Shown piece by piece: positions 1-7,712 of a stretch of DNA of 22,382 nucleotides (position 1 is the first letter of the stretch; each line of letters starts with the position of its first letter). A program made the position numbers and the translations under genes. Under the pieces are notes generated by a model, which saw only the letters and a list, made by a program, of their open reading frames with translations, made no database searches and was not told where the DNA came from. The stretch is from Treponema sp. (lineage in GTDB: Bacteria; Spirochaetota; Spirochaetia; Treponematales; Breznakiellaceae): contig JAISBK010000085.1 of NCBI GenBank assembly GCA_031266255.1, positions 1 to 22,382 on the forward strand. Direction: 5' to 3'.

Positions 1-263
1 TCGTCAAAGGTGAACACCCCCTTGGTCCCCTGTAAATACTGAGGTTTCATGGCGTTTTCCGCAGTAGCGATGTTATGGTGAGTGGTCAGGATAGTATAGC
101 GCTCATCATCCATATCCACTCCCGACACAATGTTGCCAATAAGAAAATAGTCCGCGTAAGCATCCTTTAAAGACGGGGTTTTCAGCATGACTGCTTCCTT
201 TTCGCTCACGCATCCGCCTATTAAGAACGCCGCGAGCAGGCACAAAATGATTTTTTTTAGCAT
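1..263 (-). CDS. GH10 endo-1,4-beta-xylanase lipoprotein, 5' part only
   Basis: Only the first 87 codons are inside the window; the gene runs off the left edge. The start is a lysine-rich N-terminus, a hydrophobic stretch and a lipobox ending IGGC at about residue 17, so the product is probably an exported lipoprotein. The mature part begins LKDAYADYFLIGNIVS and continues with HHNIATAENAMKPQYLQG. That matches the N-terminal strand of GH10 xylanases (F-x-I-G followed by the EN-x-MK substrate-binding segment). GH10 enzymes cut the beta-1,4-xylan backbone. An AAGGAG ribosome site sits 6-7 bases before the ATG. The gene lies 114 bases downstream of the sugar-transporter operon on the same strand, which fits xylan degradation coupled to uptake. 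The catalytic glutamates are outside the window, so activity cannot be judged. Confidence 0.82.
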   Translation of the reverse strand, partial: MLKKIILCLLAAFLIGGCVSEKEAVMLKTPSLKDAYADYFLIGNIVSGVDMDDERYTILTTHHNIATAENAMKPQYLQGTKGVFTFD

Positions 264-377
264 AGAATACTCCTTGCTTTTGCCCGCTCGCAAGGAAAGG
301 TACCTTTTTTGCTCACGAGCTTTTTATGACGATAGTCTAGCGAAAATAAGCCCTTGAGTCCAGACGTTATGCGGTGG

Positions 378-1862
378 CTAGGTTCCTACAGAAAACACCA
401 GGTCAGGATCCAGGGGATACAGGGGACGGCGAACTTTTTTATAGGGAATGGTTTCCAGCAGTTCATGAGAACAGCCTTTGGTGGTAGCCAGGATAGCCCG
501 GTCTGCAATAGTACGAAAACACGGTTCCAGATAACCGAGCTTTACAACCACGAGGCAGTAATCCCCAGGGTTTATGCCCAGCGAGGGGAGGAGTGCTGCG
601 TCCCCAAAACCGATATGTTTAGACGTGAGGGTAATAAGCAGGTTCTCATGGGACACCAAGACCAGATCCGACTGCAACGGTCCGAAGTTTCGTGCGACTT
701 TTTGTACCGTTACCTGGAGGGGGATCTTTTTTCCGTTCACCTGATCCCAGTTGCCCCCAATAGTGATGTCCAGCACCGCACCGGTTCCAGCCTTGATGCA
801 GGCCGCAACCGCAGGGGCATCGTAGAAACCACTGTACAGGAGGGGGGTTGGGAGTTGAGCCGCCTGGTCCATGGTTTCCAGGATCCGCTCAAGAAGTTCC
901 GTCCCGTCTCCCGTGGCCCCGGCAGTAGGATTGTCTCCAGAATCAGAAATAAAAACCGGACGCTCTTTTTTTTCGAGCACTCCCTGATACGCATATTCCA
1001 GGGATTGCCGGGGATCGTACCATTCGCTGCGAAAGACAAAATCATGCCGCCGCGCCCAAAAGGAAGCGGCTAATGCATCGGCGCTTTTTTCCCCGGTTTC
1101 CCCCGCGGCAAGACTCGTAACCAAGACAGAAACCCCGTTATGTTCGTCATCTGCCCAGGGGAAACCCAAAAGCAACGAAGCCGCCTCAATACCCGGCTGC
1201 ATCTCCACACCGCGGCAGGCTTCGATAAGGGAACGCATTGGCTCTGCTTCAGATTCAGACTTTTCCCCGGCAATGAGCATGGGTATCCGTCGATACGCGG
1301 TATGCAACTTTTTACCGGTATGCAGGGAATGGAGGAGCATCCGGGCAGCGTGCGCGCCGGTTTCCTGGCAGTCGATGTGGGGCGCGGTCTTGTACGCGGT
1401 AAACCCATCAACGCAGCGAAGCAATGCCGGGGTGATGGTAGCATGCATATCCAGCGCCACGGTACAAGGAACATCCGGCAGGAGTTCCCGCACTGCCATA
1501 AGGAGATCCCCTTCGGCACAGCCCAGCGCTTCAACTTTCATGGAACCGTGAAGCGCAAGACATACCCCGTGAACCGGCCCCAGGGTCAATGCCTCCTGGA
1601 TACGTTTGATCCATTCCGCCTTAAGGTGCCGATAAAAGGCCGCGGATACCACCCCATTGGGTACGGCCCGGGCAAGGACGGTGGGCACTATATCACACGC
1701 CCCTTCCTCTAAAGCCGTGATAATACCGGTAGATGCATACGAGGGGGTTCGTCCCCTGGTGAGCATTTCTTCACCGTAAAAAACCACAAAATCATCTGCT
1801 CCGGTGATGATAGGGTTAAAGGTGTTGGATTCATGGTTCATGCCGCCAATTACGATACGCAT
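378..1862 (-). CDS. M81 family (MlrC/microcystinase-like) metallohydrolase
   Basis: This 494-residue protein has the two-part layout of the M81 family: an N-terminal DUF1485/MlrC domain and a C-terminal MlrC_C domain ending in the usual 'PLYPLDPD' tail. The family is named for the zinc enzyme that degrades linearised microcystin, but the natural substrate of most members is unknown. Family-type motifs seen are NHESNTF (residues 9-15), LDMHAT (D138, H140) and PHIDCQETG (H162, E167). D138, H140 and H162 are the likely metal ligands. There is no signal peptide, so it is probably cytoplasmic. It is the last gene of the transporter operon, 22 bases after the second permease, with an AAGGAA ribosome site before the ATG. 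M81 proteins often sit beside ABC transporters, so it may act on the imported compound; that is inference. Confidence 0.85.
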   Translation of the reverse strand: MRIVIGGMNHESNTFNPIITGADDFVVFYGEEMLTRGRTPSYASTGIITALEEGACDIVPTVLARAVPNGVVSAAFYRHLKAEWIKRIQEALTLGPVHGVCLALHGSMKVEALGCAEGDLLMAVRELLPDVPCTVALDMHATITPALLRCVDGFTAYKTAPHIDCQETGAHAARMLLHSLHTGKKLHTAYRRIPMLIAGEKSESEAEPMRSLIEACRGVEMQPGIEAASLLLGFPWADDEHNGVSVLVTSLAAGETGEKSADALAASFWARRHDFVFRSEWYDPRQSLEYAYQGVLEKKERPVFISDSGDNPTAGATGDGTELLERILETMDQAAQLPTPLLYSGFYDAPAVAACIKAGTGAVLDITIGGNWDQVNGKKIPLQVTVQKVARNFGPLQSDLVLVSHENLLITLTSKHIGFGDAALLPSLGINPGDYCLVVVKLGYLEPCFRTIADRAILATTKGCSHELLETIPYKKVRRPLYPLDPDLVFSVGT

Positions 1863-1884
1863 AATAGTTCCTTGTTACGTTTAT

Positions 1885-2733
1885 CTATTCTTTTAAGGCT
1901 CCTTCTCCAAAGCCTTTGATGAGCTGGGCATGGAAAAAGAAGTAAAACAAAATCATGGGGAGAATACCGATGACGAGGGACGCGTACTGAAGCCCGTATT
2001 CGATGTTCTGTCTGCCGGCGAATTGGGTAATTGCCACCGGCAGACTCTTGAGCGCGGCCTTGGTGGTGAAGATGAACACAAAAAGGAATTCATTCCAGTG
2101 CCGCAGGAAGGACAGGATCACCATGGTGGCGATAACCGGGGAGGCCAGGGGCAGAATCATCCGCCAAAACACGGTCCGGTACTTTGCGCCGTCAATTTCA
2201 GCGGATTCAATCAGCGCGTCGGGGATCCCTTTGACGTAGGAAATGGCAATCATCACCGACATGGGCAGGTCAAAGGCGATGTAGGGTAAGATGACGCCGA
2301 TCCGCCGGTTGATGATGCCGATTTTCACTTCCATCAGGAACAGGGGAATGATCACCGCGTGAACCGTGATCATCAGACCAAGGGCAAACGCGGCGGTGAA
2401 AAAAGCCCGGTTCTTAAAAGGGAACTTGGTAAGCCCAAAGGCCGCGGCCAAGGCAAGAAACAGGGTGCCCAGGGTGGCACAGACCGTATAGATGAAGCTG
2501 TTCAGCAGGGAAATGCCGAGGCCTCCCATGGTCCAGGCCCGCAGGTAATTGTCAAAAGAGGGGTGCTGAGGCAGGCCCAGGGGGTTCACGATGATTTCCG
2601 CATGGGGTTTTAAGGAGGAATAGGCCAGCCAAACCAGGGGAAAAACCGTGAGTATCGCAAAAACCGCCATTAAGAGATACGCGCTTGAACGCCACCGCAG
2701 GGGAGCGCGGCGCAGCAAAGATTCGGTATTCAT
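1885..2733 (-). CDS. ABC sugar transporter permease, MalG/CUT1 type
   Basis: This 282-residue inner-membrane permease has six predicted membrane segments. The first (about residues 18-38) is followed by a long external loop ending near GMGGLGISLLNSF-like sequence typical of MalG proteins. The cytoplasmic EAA loop is clear as ALIESAEIDGAKYRTVFWR followed by ILPL; it contacts the transport ATPase. With the MalF-type permease encoded upstream it would form the transmembrane channel of a CUT1 (carbohydrate uptake) importer. Its ATG follows the upstream stop by two bases, and its ribosome site (AAGGTGG) lies inside the end of the upstream gene, so the two are probably translationally coupled. No ATPase gene is nearby, so a shared MsmK/MalK-type ATPase encoded elsewhere is likely. 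Confidence 0.93.
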   Translation of the reverse strand: MNTESLLRRAPLRWRSSAYLLMAVFAILTVFPLVWLAYSSLKPHAEIIVNPLGLPQHPSFDNYLRAWTMGGLGISLLNSFIYTVCATLGTLFLALAAAFGLTKFPFKNRAFFTAAFALGLMITVHAVIIPLFLMEVKIGIINRRIGVILPYIAFDLPMSVMIAISYVKGIPDALIESAEIDGAKYRTVFWRMILPLASPVIATMVILSFLRHWNEFLFVFIFTTKAALKSLPVAITQFAGRQNIEYGLQYASLVIGILPMILFYFFFHAQLIKGFGEGALKE

Positions 2734-2735
2734 GC

Positions 2736-3617
2736 CTATTCCACCTTAAAGAGATTCGACACCGCCCGGGTGAGCAAGAGCGAAAGGATGATAAATATGA
2801 TGATGATAATGGATAGGGCGCTTCCATATCCATAGTTCTGATGGACAAAGGTTGTATTGTACATATACACCGCAAGCACTTCGGTGTAGTGGGCGGGACC
2901 GCCGCCGGTCATCGAATAGACCAAATCAAAGCTCTTAAAGCTGCCGGAAATGGCCAGGACCGAATTAATGAAAATGACATACCCCATCATCGGGGTGATA
3001 ATACGGAGAAATATGCTTCCCTCGCTGGCTCCCTCAAGCTGGGCAGCTTCGATAACCGAATTGGGGATACGCTGCAGGTTGGCGAGAAAGATCACCATGA
3101 AAAGGCTGGTTTGCTGCCAAAGCAATACAAACATAATGGGTACAATGGCCAGGTCTTTGTTTTCCACAATGCTCATAATGTATTCCCGGTTTCCGGTGAG
3201 GTTCCGCATCATGGCGGTAAAAATCCCTACGGGTGAAAAAATACGGTTCCATAGCTGGGCTACAATCACCGAGGATATGGTAATCGGCAGAAAGATCAAT
3301 ACCTCAAAGAGATTCGCCTTCTTGACCATTTTGCGGTAGAGCATATAGGCCAGCAGCAAGCCCAGGGGAATCTGGCCGAACACGGATACCAGCACAATCA
3401 TGATGTTATTCCTGACCCCGATATGAAACACCGGATCGGTAAACATGCGGATATAGTTGTCAAGACCAACGAAACGTATTTCCCCATATCCTCTCCATTG
3501 GGTAAATCCCAGCACAATACTGAAGGCCAGGGGAAAGAGAATCACACTGATGAAGACGATAAAGGCAGGTAAAATGAAACAATAGTAACTTATCTTTTTT
3601 GATTGTTGATAACGCAC
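2736..3617 (-). CDS. ABC sugar transporter permease, MalF/CUT1 type
   Basis: This permease is the MalF-like partner of the next gene. Six membrane segments are visible, beginning SYYCFILPAFIVFISVILF. The EAA loop is NSVIEAAQLEGASEGSIFLR followed by IITPMMGY. I place the start at a GTG at 3617 (293 residues, VRYQQSKK...). An AAGGGGG ribosome site lies five bases before it, whereas the longer in-frame ATG at 3650 has no ribosome site. The gene follows the binding-protein gene after about 100 bases that contain a hairpin. It acts in the cytoplasmic membrane with the MalG-type permease and the periplasmic binding protein. The sugar is not shown by the sequence; a xylo-oligosaccharide is plausible from the nearby GH10 gene. 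Confidence 0.92.
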   Translation of the reverse strand: MRYQQSKKISYYCFILPAFIVFISVILFPLAFSIVLGFTQWRGYGEIRFVGLDNYIRMFTDPVFHIGVRNNIMIVLVSVFGQIPLGLLLAYMLYRKMVKKANLFEVLIFLPITISSVIVAQLWNRIFSPVGIFTAMMRNLTGNREYIMSIVENKDLAIVPIMFVLLWQQTSLFMVIFLANLQRIPNSVIEAAQLEGASEGSIFLRIITPMMGYVIFINSVLAISGSFKSFDLVYSMTGGGPAHYTEVLAVYMYNTTFVHQNYGYGSALSIIIIIFIILSLLLTRAVSNLFKVE

Positions 3618-3663
3618 GATAACCCCCTTTATAATGCGCGCAGGATGCAACGTTTCAGGTTTT

Positions 3664-3686
3664 GGGGGTATAGCAACGATACCCCC
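3664..3686 (-). promoter_or_regulatory. Intercistronic hairpin between binding protein and permease genes
   Basis: A perfect 8-base inverted repeat (GGGGGTAT and ATACCCCC, loop of 7) lies between the stop of the binding-protein gene and the GTG of the first permease. No T tract follows, so it is more likely an RNA-stabilising or partial-termination structure than a full terminator. Such hairpins commonly let binding-protein mRNA exceed permease mRNA in ABC operons. Confidence 0.6.
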
Positions 3687-3715
3687 GTCCTCAAGCCCTC
3701 GGGGAAAGGTATGGA

Positions 3716-5023
3716 CTACTTCTTACGGTTTGAATCGTTAGCCGCTACCCAGGCTTCGTATTCGGCGGCCAAGCCTTCCGGGGTTTTGGTTCCCATCATC
3801 ACCGCCTGAATACCGGGGTTGAGCACATTGTTCACCCCTTCCCCATCCATCACCGCATCAATCACGTAACCCATAGACTGACCGTTGATTAGTTCAATGT
3901 ATTGCTGGTTAAGGCTGTCCACGCCGTACTGGGCATAATCAAGCTTATAGGTGGGAACCGTGCCGTATTTCATGAGCAGATCCGAACCTTCCTGACCATA
4001 GATAAAGCTCAGGAATTTCCAGGCTGCGTCGGCTTTAGCACCCGTGAGCTTAGCGTTCATACCCAGGGCTTCCCCCAAAGTCGCGGCGCTTGAACCTGTG
4101 GTCACTTCACCGGCGATCGCGGGGAATGCAATCGCGCCGTAGCGGGCATAATCTTCTGGAGTTGCGGCACTTTTCAGCGCAGAGATACGCCAACCTGCAT
4201 CCAACAGGTACACCGACTTACCTTGGACAAAATCACCCCAGGCTTCAGGACCTTCAAGCTGATTCACGCCACTGGGGAAAACCTGGGTATCTACCATGCG
4301 CTTGATTATCCCCAGGGCATTCACAAAGGCAGGGTCGGTGAATTTCGCAGTACCGATTCGGGCACGGTCGAACCACGCGGTTCCCCCCGTGCGATCCACC
4401 AGCATGGACAAGAGCAGGGATTGGGCCTGCCAAACCCCTTTATTGCCGAACATCAGAGGGGTGTACCCCGCGGCGCGAATAGCAGGAACCTGGCTAATCA
4501 ACCCATCCAAGGTAGCGGGATTGGTAAGCCCCAGTTCCTGCTGGAGTTTAGTATTCACATAGATCACCGTACAGACCGCCATATTGGGAGAAATGATATA
4601 TATCTCCCCATTGGGGCCTTGGGGCTTCCAAATACTGGGGGTATAGTTCGCCTTGAAAGCGTCGGTGAGATAGGGCCGCAGATCTTTCACCATACCCCGG
4701 TTCAGAACGTAGTTTGAACGGGCGCCGGCATAGATGGTAAAGAGGTCGGGGATATCCCCTGTCGCAGCCATCGCCTGAAACTTATCGTGGAATTGTTCTC
4801 CAGACACGTATTCAAAGTCCAATTTGATGTTAGGATACTTGGCGGCAAAGGCTTCCAGCGTTTTCGGCCAATATTCGTATTGGGGATTCGCCAATTCCAA
4901 CTGCATATAAACCGAAAGACGTACATCGGTTCCCGCGCCATCTGAGGTGGCCTTTTGCCCATTTGCAAAGGCGATAAGCCCCACAGCTGCTGTTAATAGA
5001 CCTGCTAAAACCAGCTTCTTCAT
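3716..5023 (-). CDS. Periplasmic sugar-binding protein of ABC transporter (family 1)
   Basis: This 435-residue extracellular solute-binding protein is the capture component of the CUT1 importer. A signal peptide is clear: MKK, then a hydrophobic stretch to about residue 20, with likely cleavage after AFA before NGQ, a pattern common in treponemal binding proteins. The mature protein has family-1 landmarks: TLEAFAAKYPNIKLDFEY near the N-terminus, the FQAMAATGDIPDLFTIYAG segment, and a C-terminal region with WKFLSFIYGQEG. A very strong ribosome site (GGAGGAGAAG) precedes the ATG and a sigma70-like promoter lies about 90 bases upstream, fitting high expression. It is the first gene of the operon with the two permeases, the M81 protein and possibly the xylanase. 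The ligand is unknown. Confidence 0.93.
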   Translation of the reverse strand: MKKLVLAGLLTAAVGLIAFANGQKATSDGAGTDVRLSVYMQLELANPQYEYWPKTLEAFAAKYPNIKLDFEYVSGEQFHDKFQAMAATGDIPDLFTIYAGARSNYVLNRGMVKDLRPYLTDAFKANYTPSIWKPQGPNGEIYIISPNMAVCTVIYVNTKLQQELGLTNPATLDGLISQVPAIRAAGYTPLMFGNKGVWQAQSLLLSMLVDRTGGTAWFDRARIGTAKFTDPAFVNALGIIKRMVDTQVFPSGVNQLEGPEAWGDFVQGKSVYLLDAGWRISALKSAATPEDYARYGAIAFPAIAGEVTTGSSAATLGEALGMNAKLTGAKADAAWKFLSFIYGQEGSDLLMKYGTVPTYKLDYAQYGVDSLNQQYIELINGQSMGYVIDAVMDGEGVNNVLNPGIQAVMMGTKTPEGLAAEYEAWVAANDSNRKK

Positions 5024-5114
5024 AAAAACTTCTCCTCCATACTAAAAACAAGCTAAAAAATAGGAACTGAACCACTTTTTGCGACGTCAAGACAAAAATT
5101 CGAAGGCTTGTATG

Positions 5115-5143
5115 AGCATACCATAAGGTTCTTGAAACGTCAA
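5115..5143 (-). promoter_or_regulatory. Sigma70-like promoter of the sugar-transporter operon
   Basis: On the minus strand a TTGACG -35 box and a TATGCT -10 box are separated by exactly 17 bases, about 90 bases before the binding-protein ATG. The match to the consensus is good and the spacing ideal. The 5' leader has no clear riboswitch. Confidence 0.6.
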
Positions 5144-5258
5144 TTCCTTTCATGAAGGAGCGACGGAGCTGACGCCCTGTATACTTTATAATACGGTTTT
5201 TGGTGACTTGGGACATTTTTTTCTGAAACTGAGCATTGCAGATCATTAGTAACACCCC

Positions 5259-5287
5259 TTGCTTTTTTATGGTATTTATGATATTAT
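5259..5287 (+). promoter_or_regulatory. Sigma70-like promoter of the alpha-CTD/sigma-4 gene
   Basis: TTGCTT (-35) and TATTAT (-10) are spaced by 17 bases. Transcription would begin near 5294, about 30 bases before the preferred ATG at 5323. This is a further reason to reject the longer in-frame start at 5236, which lies upstream of the promoter. Confidence 0.5.
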
Positions 5288-5322
5288 TATCAAAAATCAA
5301 TAAGGGAAGTTTTAGTTATTCC

Positions 5323-7677
5323 ATGTTTACGTATAATCATATAGAATATGATTTGGATCTTAGTACTCCTATTACTGCACTTAATTTATCGACTCGGTCG
5401 ATAAATGCCCTTGAAAATGCTGGAATATATACCGTTAGTTTATTGCTTAGTTTAAATACTGAAGACCTTCATGGGATAAAAAATTTAGGAACAAAAAGCA
5501 TTAAAGAAATTATTAATTGCAAAAAGAAATTATTAGCAGATAATTTTCAAAAGCCTATTGAACGAGAAGTGTACTTTAGAACAATCAATCGAGTTAACTG
5601 CCGCTATGTTCTTACTGCTGAACCTACATTTCTTTCAGACCCAATAGGTATTCTTGATTTATCGTATAATACGGTTGAACTTTTATGGCAATCAGGAATA
5701 GTAACGGTTAAAGATTTATTAAGATTGGATAAGTATGGATTACAAAATCTGCGAAGTCTTAATGCTGAAAATATTAACGAGATAAGTCTTTGCATAGAAA
5801 AAATAACATCAACCATTGAAACAACAACAGGAGATACTAAAGGGACCAGGCATTTTAACGCATTATTAAAAAATCAGATTGCTCAGCGATTAATCAGGTT
5901 AAAAAATGCATATCAAGCTATTCCTATCCATAGATTAAAACATATTCTTGATTTATATTTATCGTCAAATAAAAATGATAAGATAAAAAATATAAGATCC
6001 AGCATGGCTAATCTATTTTTATCTGTTAAAAAAGTTGAAGACATTGAAACAAAATTCAAGGACATTGCCATATCCAGCAGAACAACAGAGATGGTTTCAT
6101 TGTTTAAATTTTTATCTCTTAATATAAGAACCTTGATGCAGAAAATATTTAATTTGGTGTATAGCAGTCAAGGTTATGAAAGGCCTTTTGATATTTTATG
6201 GAAGCGTGCAAATGGAATGACCCTTCAGGAAATTGGCGATGAACGATCAATGAGTAAAGAACGCATACGGCAGCTTGAATTAAAAGGCCTTGAAAGATTA
6301 GGATTATCAATCAGAAATATGCCTGTAGATATTATTGCTTTCTTATCTGTAGATATCGACAGTGGTCTAGTTATCAAGATTCGTGAAATTAAAAAATACT
6401 TTAACGGCTTTGAATATGTAGAACCGTTGATATATTTATTGAGAAATGAACAGATTTCAGAAGCCTATATGTACCGAAAGGATATCGATGGATTTTATAA
6501 GATAGGGGCAGACATTGATTTCAAAATATATAAAATTGGAAAGATAGAGAAGGTATTTAAATTAGCTAAAAAATATTTCGTTGTTGCAGATGAGATTGAA
6601 GTTTATTTGCGAGGTAAAGGGTTATCTCTCAATAGCTTAGATGCTATTTATTCAAACGTACCCAGGGTTTCTATTTGGATCATGCAAAAGATACTCCAGA
6701 AACTAAAGAATATTGTTGAAATAAAAAATGGATTTATCCATAGAGAATGTATCATAGATTTGGATAAAACAGCTGAAATAATTTTAGAAATGCTAAAAAA
6801 GCAATTCCATCAATTTAATGGTTACACTAACAGCCATATCTTATTCGAAGCAGCAAAGAGCGATATTTCATGGTTTATGAATAAGAATAATTTTACCGAT
6901 GAATTGTCTGTTTATGCAATAGCTAAACATCTTTTTTCAAAGGAAAAATACCATAATAACTGCTTTGTTTTCGCGGAAAATCTGCATGTTTGGGAGTATG
7001 AGCCTCATTACCCAAAGAACATAGATGGTATCCTTATTAATCTTGCAAGAAAAAATGGAGGAAAAATAACAAGAAAAGCATGTGAGTCATTGCTGATTAA
7101 ATTAAAACTTTCTGTTAATCATATTATCAGTTTTATTCATAATACTAATGATTCAACATTCTATTTCTATAATGAAGATGTCTATATATTATCAGAATAT
7201 TTAGCCCTTGATGAAAATAATAAAAATCGCATAGAAATGGCATTAGATTCATTGTTTATTGATAAAGATTATATAATTCCAAGAGATATTGATGAAAAGT
7301 GGTATTATAAACTTCCGCAATTGACACCCGAATTACCCTGGACATTGTTATTATTGCAAGAAGTCCTGCGGTACAATGCAGAAATTGGATATAAGCCCAT
7401 ATTTTCTGACATTGAACAATCACCATACCGGATAGCACCGGTGTTTGTAAAATCAACATCCATATATACCCTGACAGATATAATATATGATTATGTAAAA
7501 AACACTATTGGAGTACCACAAAAAATAACTGCGGAAAAATTAAGACGCTTATTAAAAAAAGAGGGATTTATAAAGCAAGCTGAATGGTTTAATAATATAC
7601 ACAAGGTTTTAAAGGATCCTCGATTTGTTTTTTCTAACCAAAATAAAATTGTATGTATAACGGCTAAACAGAGATAG
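5323..7677 (+). CDS. Large protein with two RpoA-CTD-like domains and a sigma-70 region 4-like HTH
   Basis: This 784-residue protein (from the preferred start) has no recognised enzymatic domain. Residues about 16-63 resemble the RNA polymerase alpha C-terminal domain: LNLSTRSINALENAGIYTV, then IKNLGTKSIKEI, the usual helix-hairpin-helix core. Residues about 107-154 repeat this fold in weaker form (LDLSYNTVELLWQSGIVTV). Residues about 287-326 match the sigma region 4 recognition helix (TLQEIGDERSMSKERIRQLE). The rest shows several short wing-like segments, possibly winged helices, ending with TAEKLRRLLKKEGF. The likely role is DNA binding or transcription control. The start at 5323 is chosen over 5236 because a promoter lies between; AAGGGAAG sits about 13 bases before it, which is long. 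Base composition is near one-third G+C, unlike the neighbours, suggesting transfer. It converges with the McrBC-like pair 35 bases away. Confidence 0.75.
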   Translation: MFTYNHIEYDLDLSTPITALNLSTRSINALENAGIYTVSLLLSLNTEDLHGIKNLGTKSIKEIINCKKKLLADNFQKPIEREVYFRTINRVNCRYVLTAEPTFLSDPIGILDLSYNTVELLWQSGIVTVKDLLRLDKYGLQNLRSLNAENINEISLCIEKITSTIETTTGDTKGTRHFNALLKNQIAQRLIRLKNAYQAIPIHRLKHILDLYLSSNKNDKIKNIRSSMANLFLSVKKVEDIETKFKDIAISSRTTEMVSLFKFLSLNIRTLMQKIFNLVYSSQGYERPFDILWKRANGMTLQEIGDERSMSKERIRQLELKGLERLGLSIRNMPVDIIAFLSVDIDSGLVIKIREIKKYFNGFEYVEPLIYLLRNEQISEAYMYRKDIDGFYKIGADIDFKIYKIGKIEKVFKLAKKYFVVADEIEVYLRGKGLSLNSLDAIYSNVPRVSIWIMQKILQKLKNIVEIKNGFIHRECIIDLDKTAEIILEMLKKQFHQFNGYTNSHILFEAAKSDISWFMNKNNFTDELSVYAIAKHLFSKEKYHNNCFVFAENLHVWEYEPHYPKNIDGILINLARKNGGKITRKACESLLIKLKLSVNHIISFIHNTNDSTFYFYNEDVYILSEYLALDENNKNRIEMALDSLFIDKDYIIPRDIDEKWYYKLPQLTPELPWTLLLLQEVLRYNAEIGYKPIFSDIEQSPYRIAPVFVKSTSIYTLTDIIYDYVKNTIGVPQKITAEKLRRLLKKEGFIKQAEWFNNIHKVLKDPRFVFSNQNKIVCITAKQR

Positions 7678-7712
7678 AGTTTGTTTTCCAAGAATTTAAA
7701 TACGAACAAGAC

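Noticed and set aside
296..307. Palindrome AAAGGTACCTTT followed by T residues
   Set aside because: A 12-base palindrome with no loop is a poor hairpin, and no plus-strand gene ends there.
354..1073. Plus-strand open frame of 239 codons
   Set aside because: It lies fully opposite the M81 gene, whose protein has clear family motifs; the antisense frame has no recognisable domain or ribosome site.
5236..5322. Longer start for the alpha-CTD/sigma-4 gene
   Set aside because: A well-spaced promoter lies downstream of this ATG, no ribosome site precedes it, and the first 29 residues add no domain sequence.
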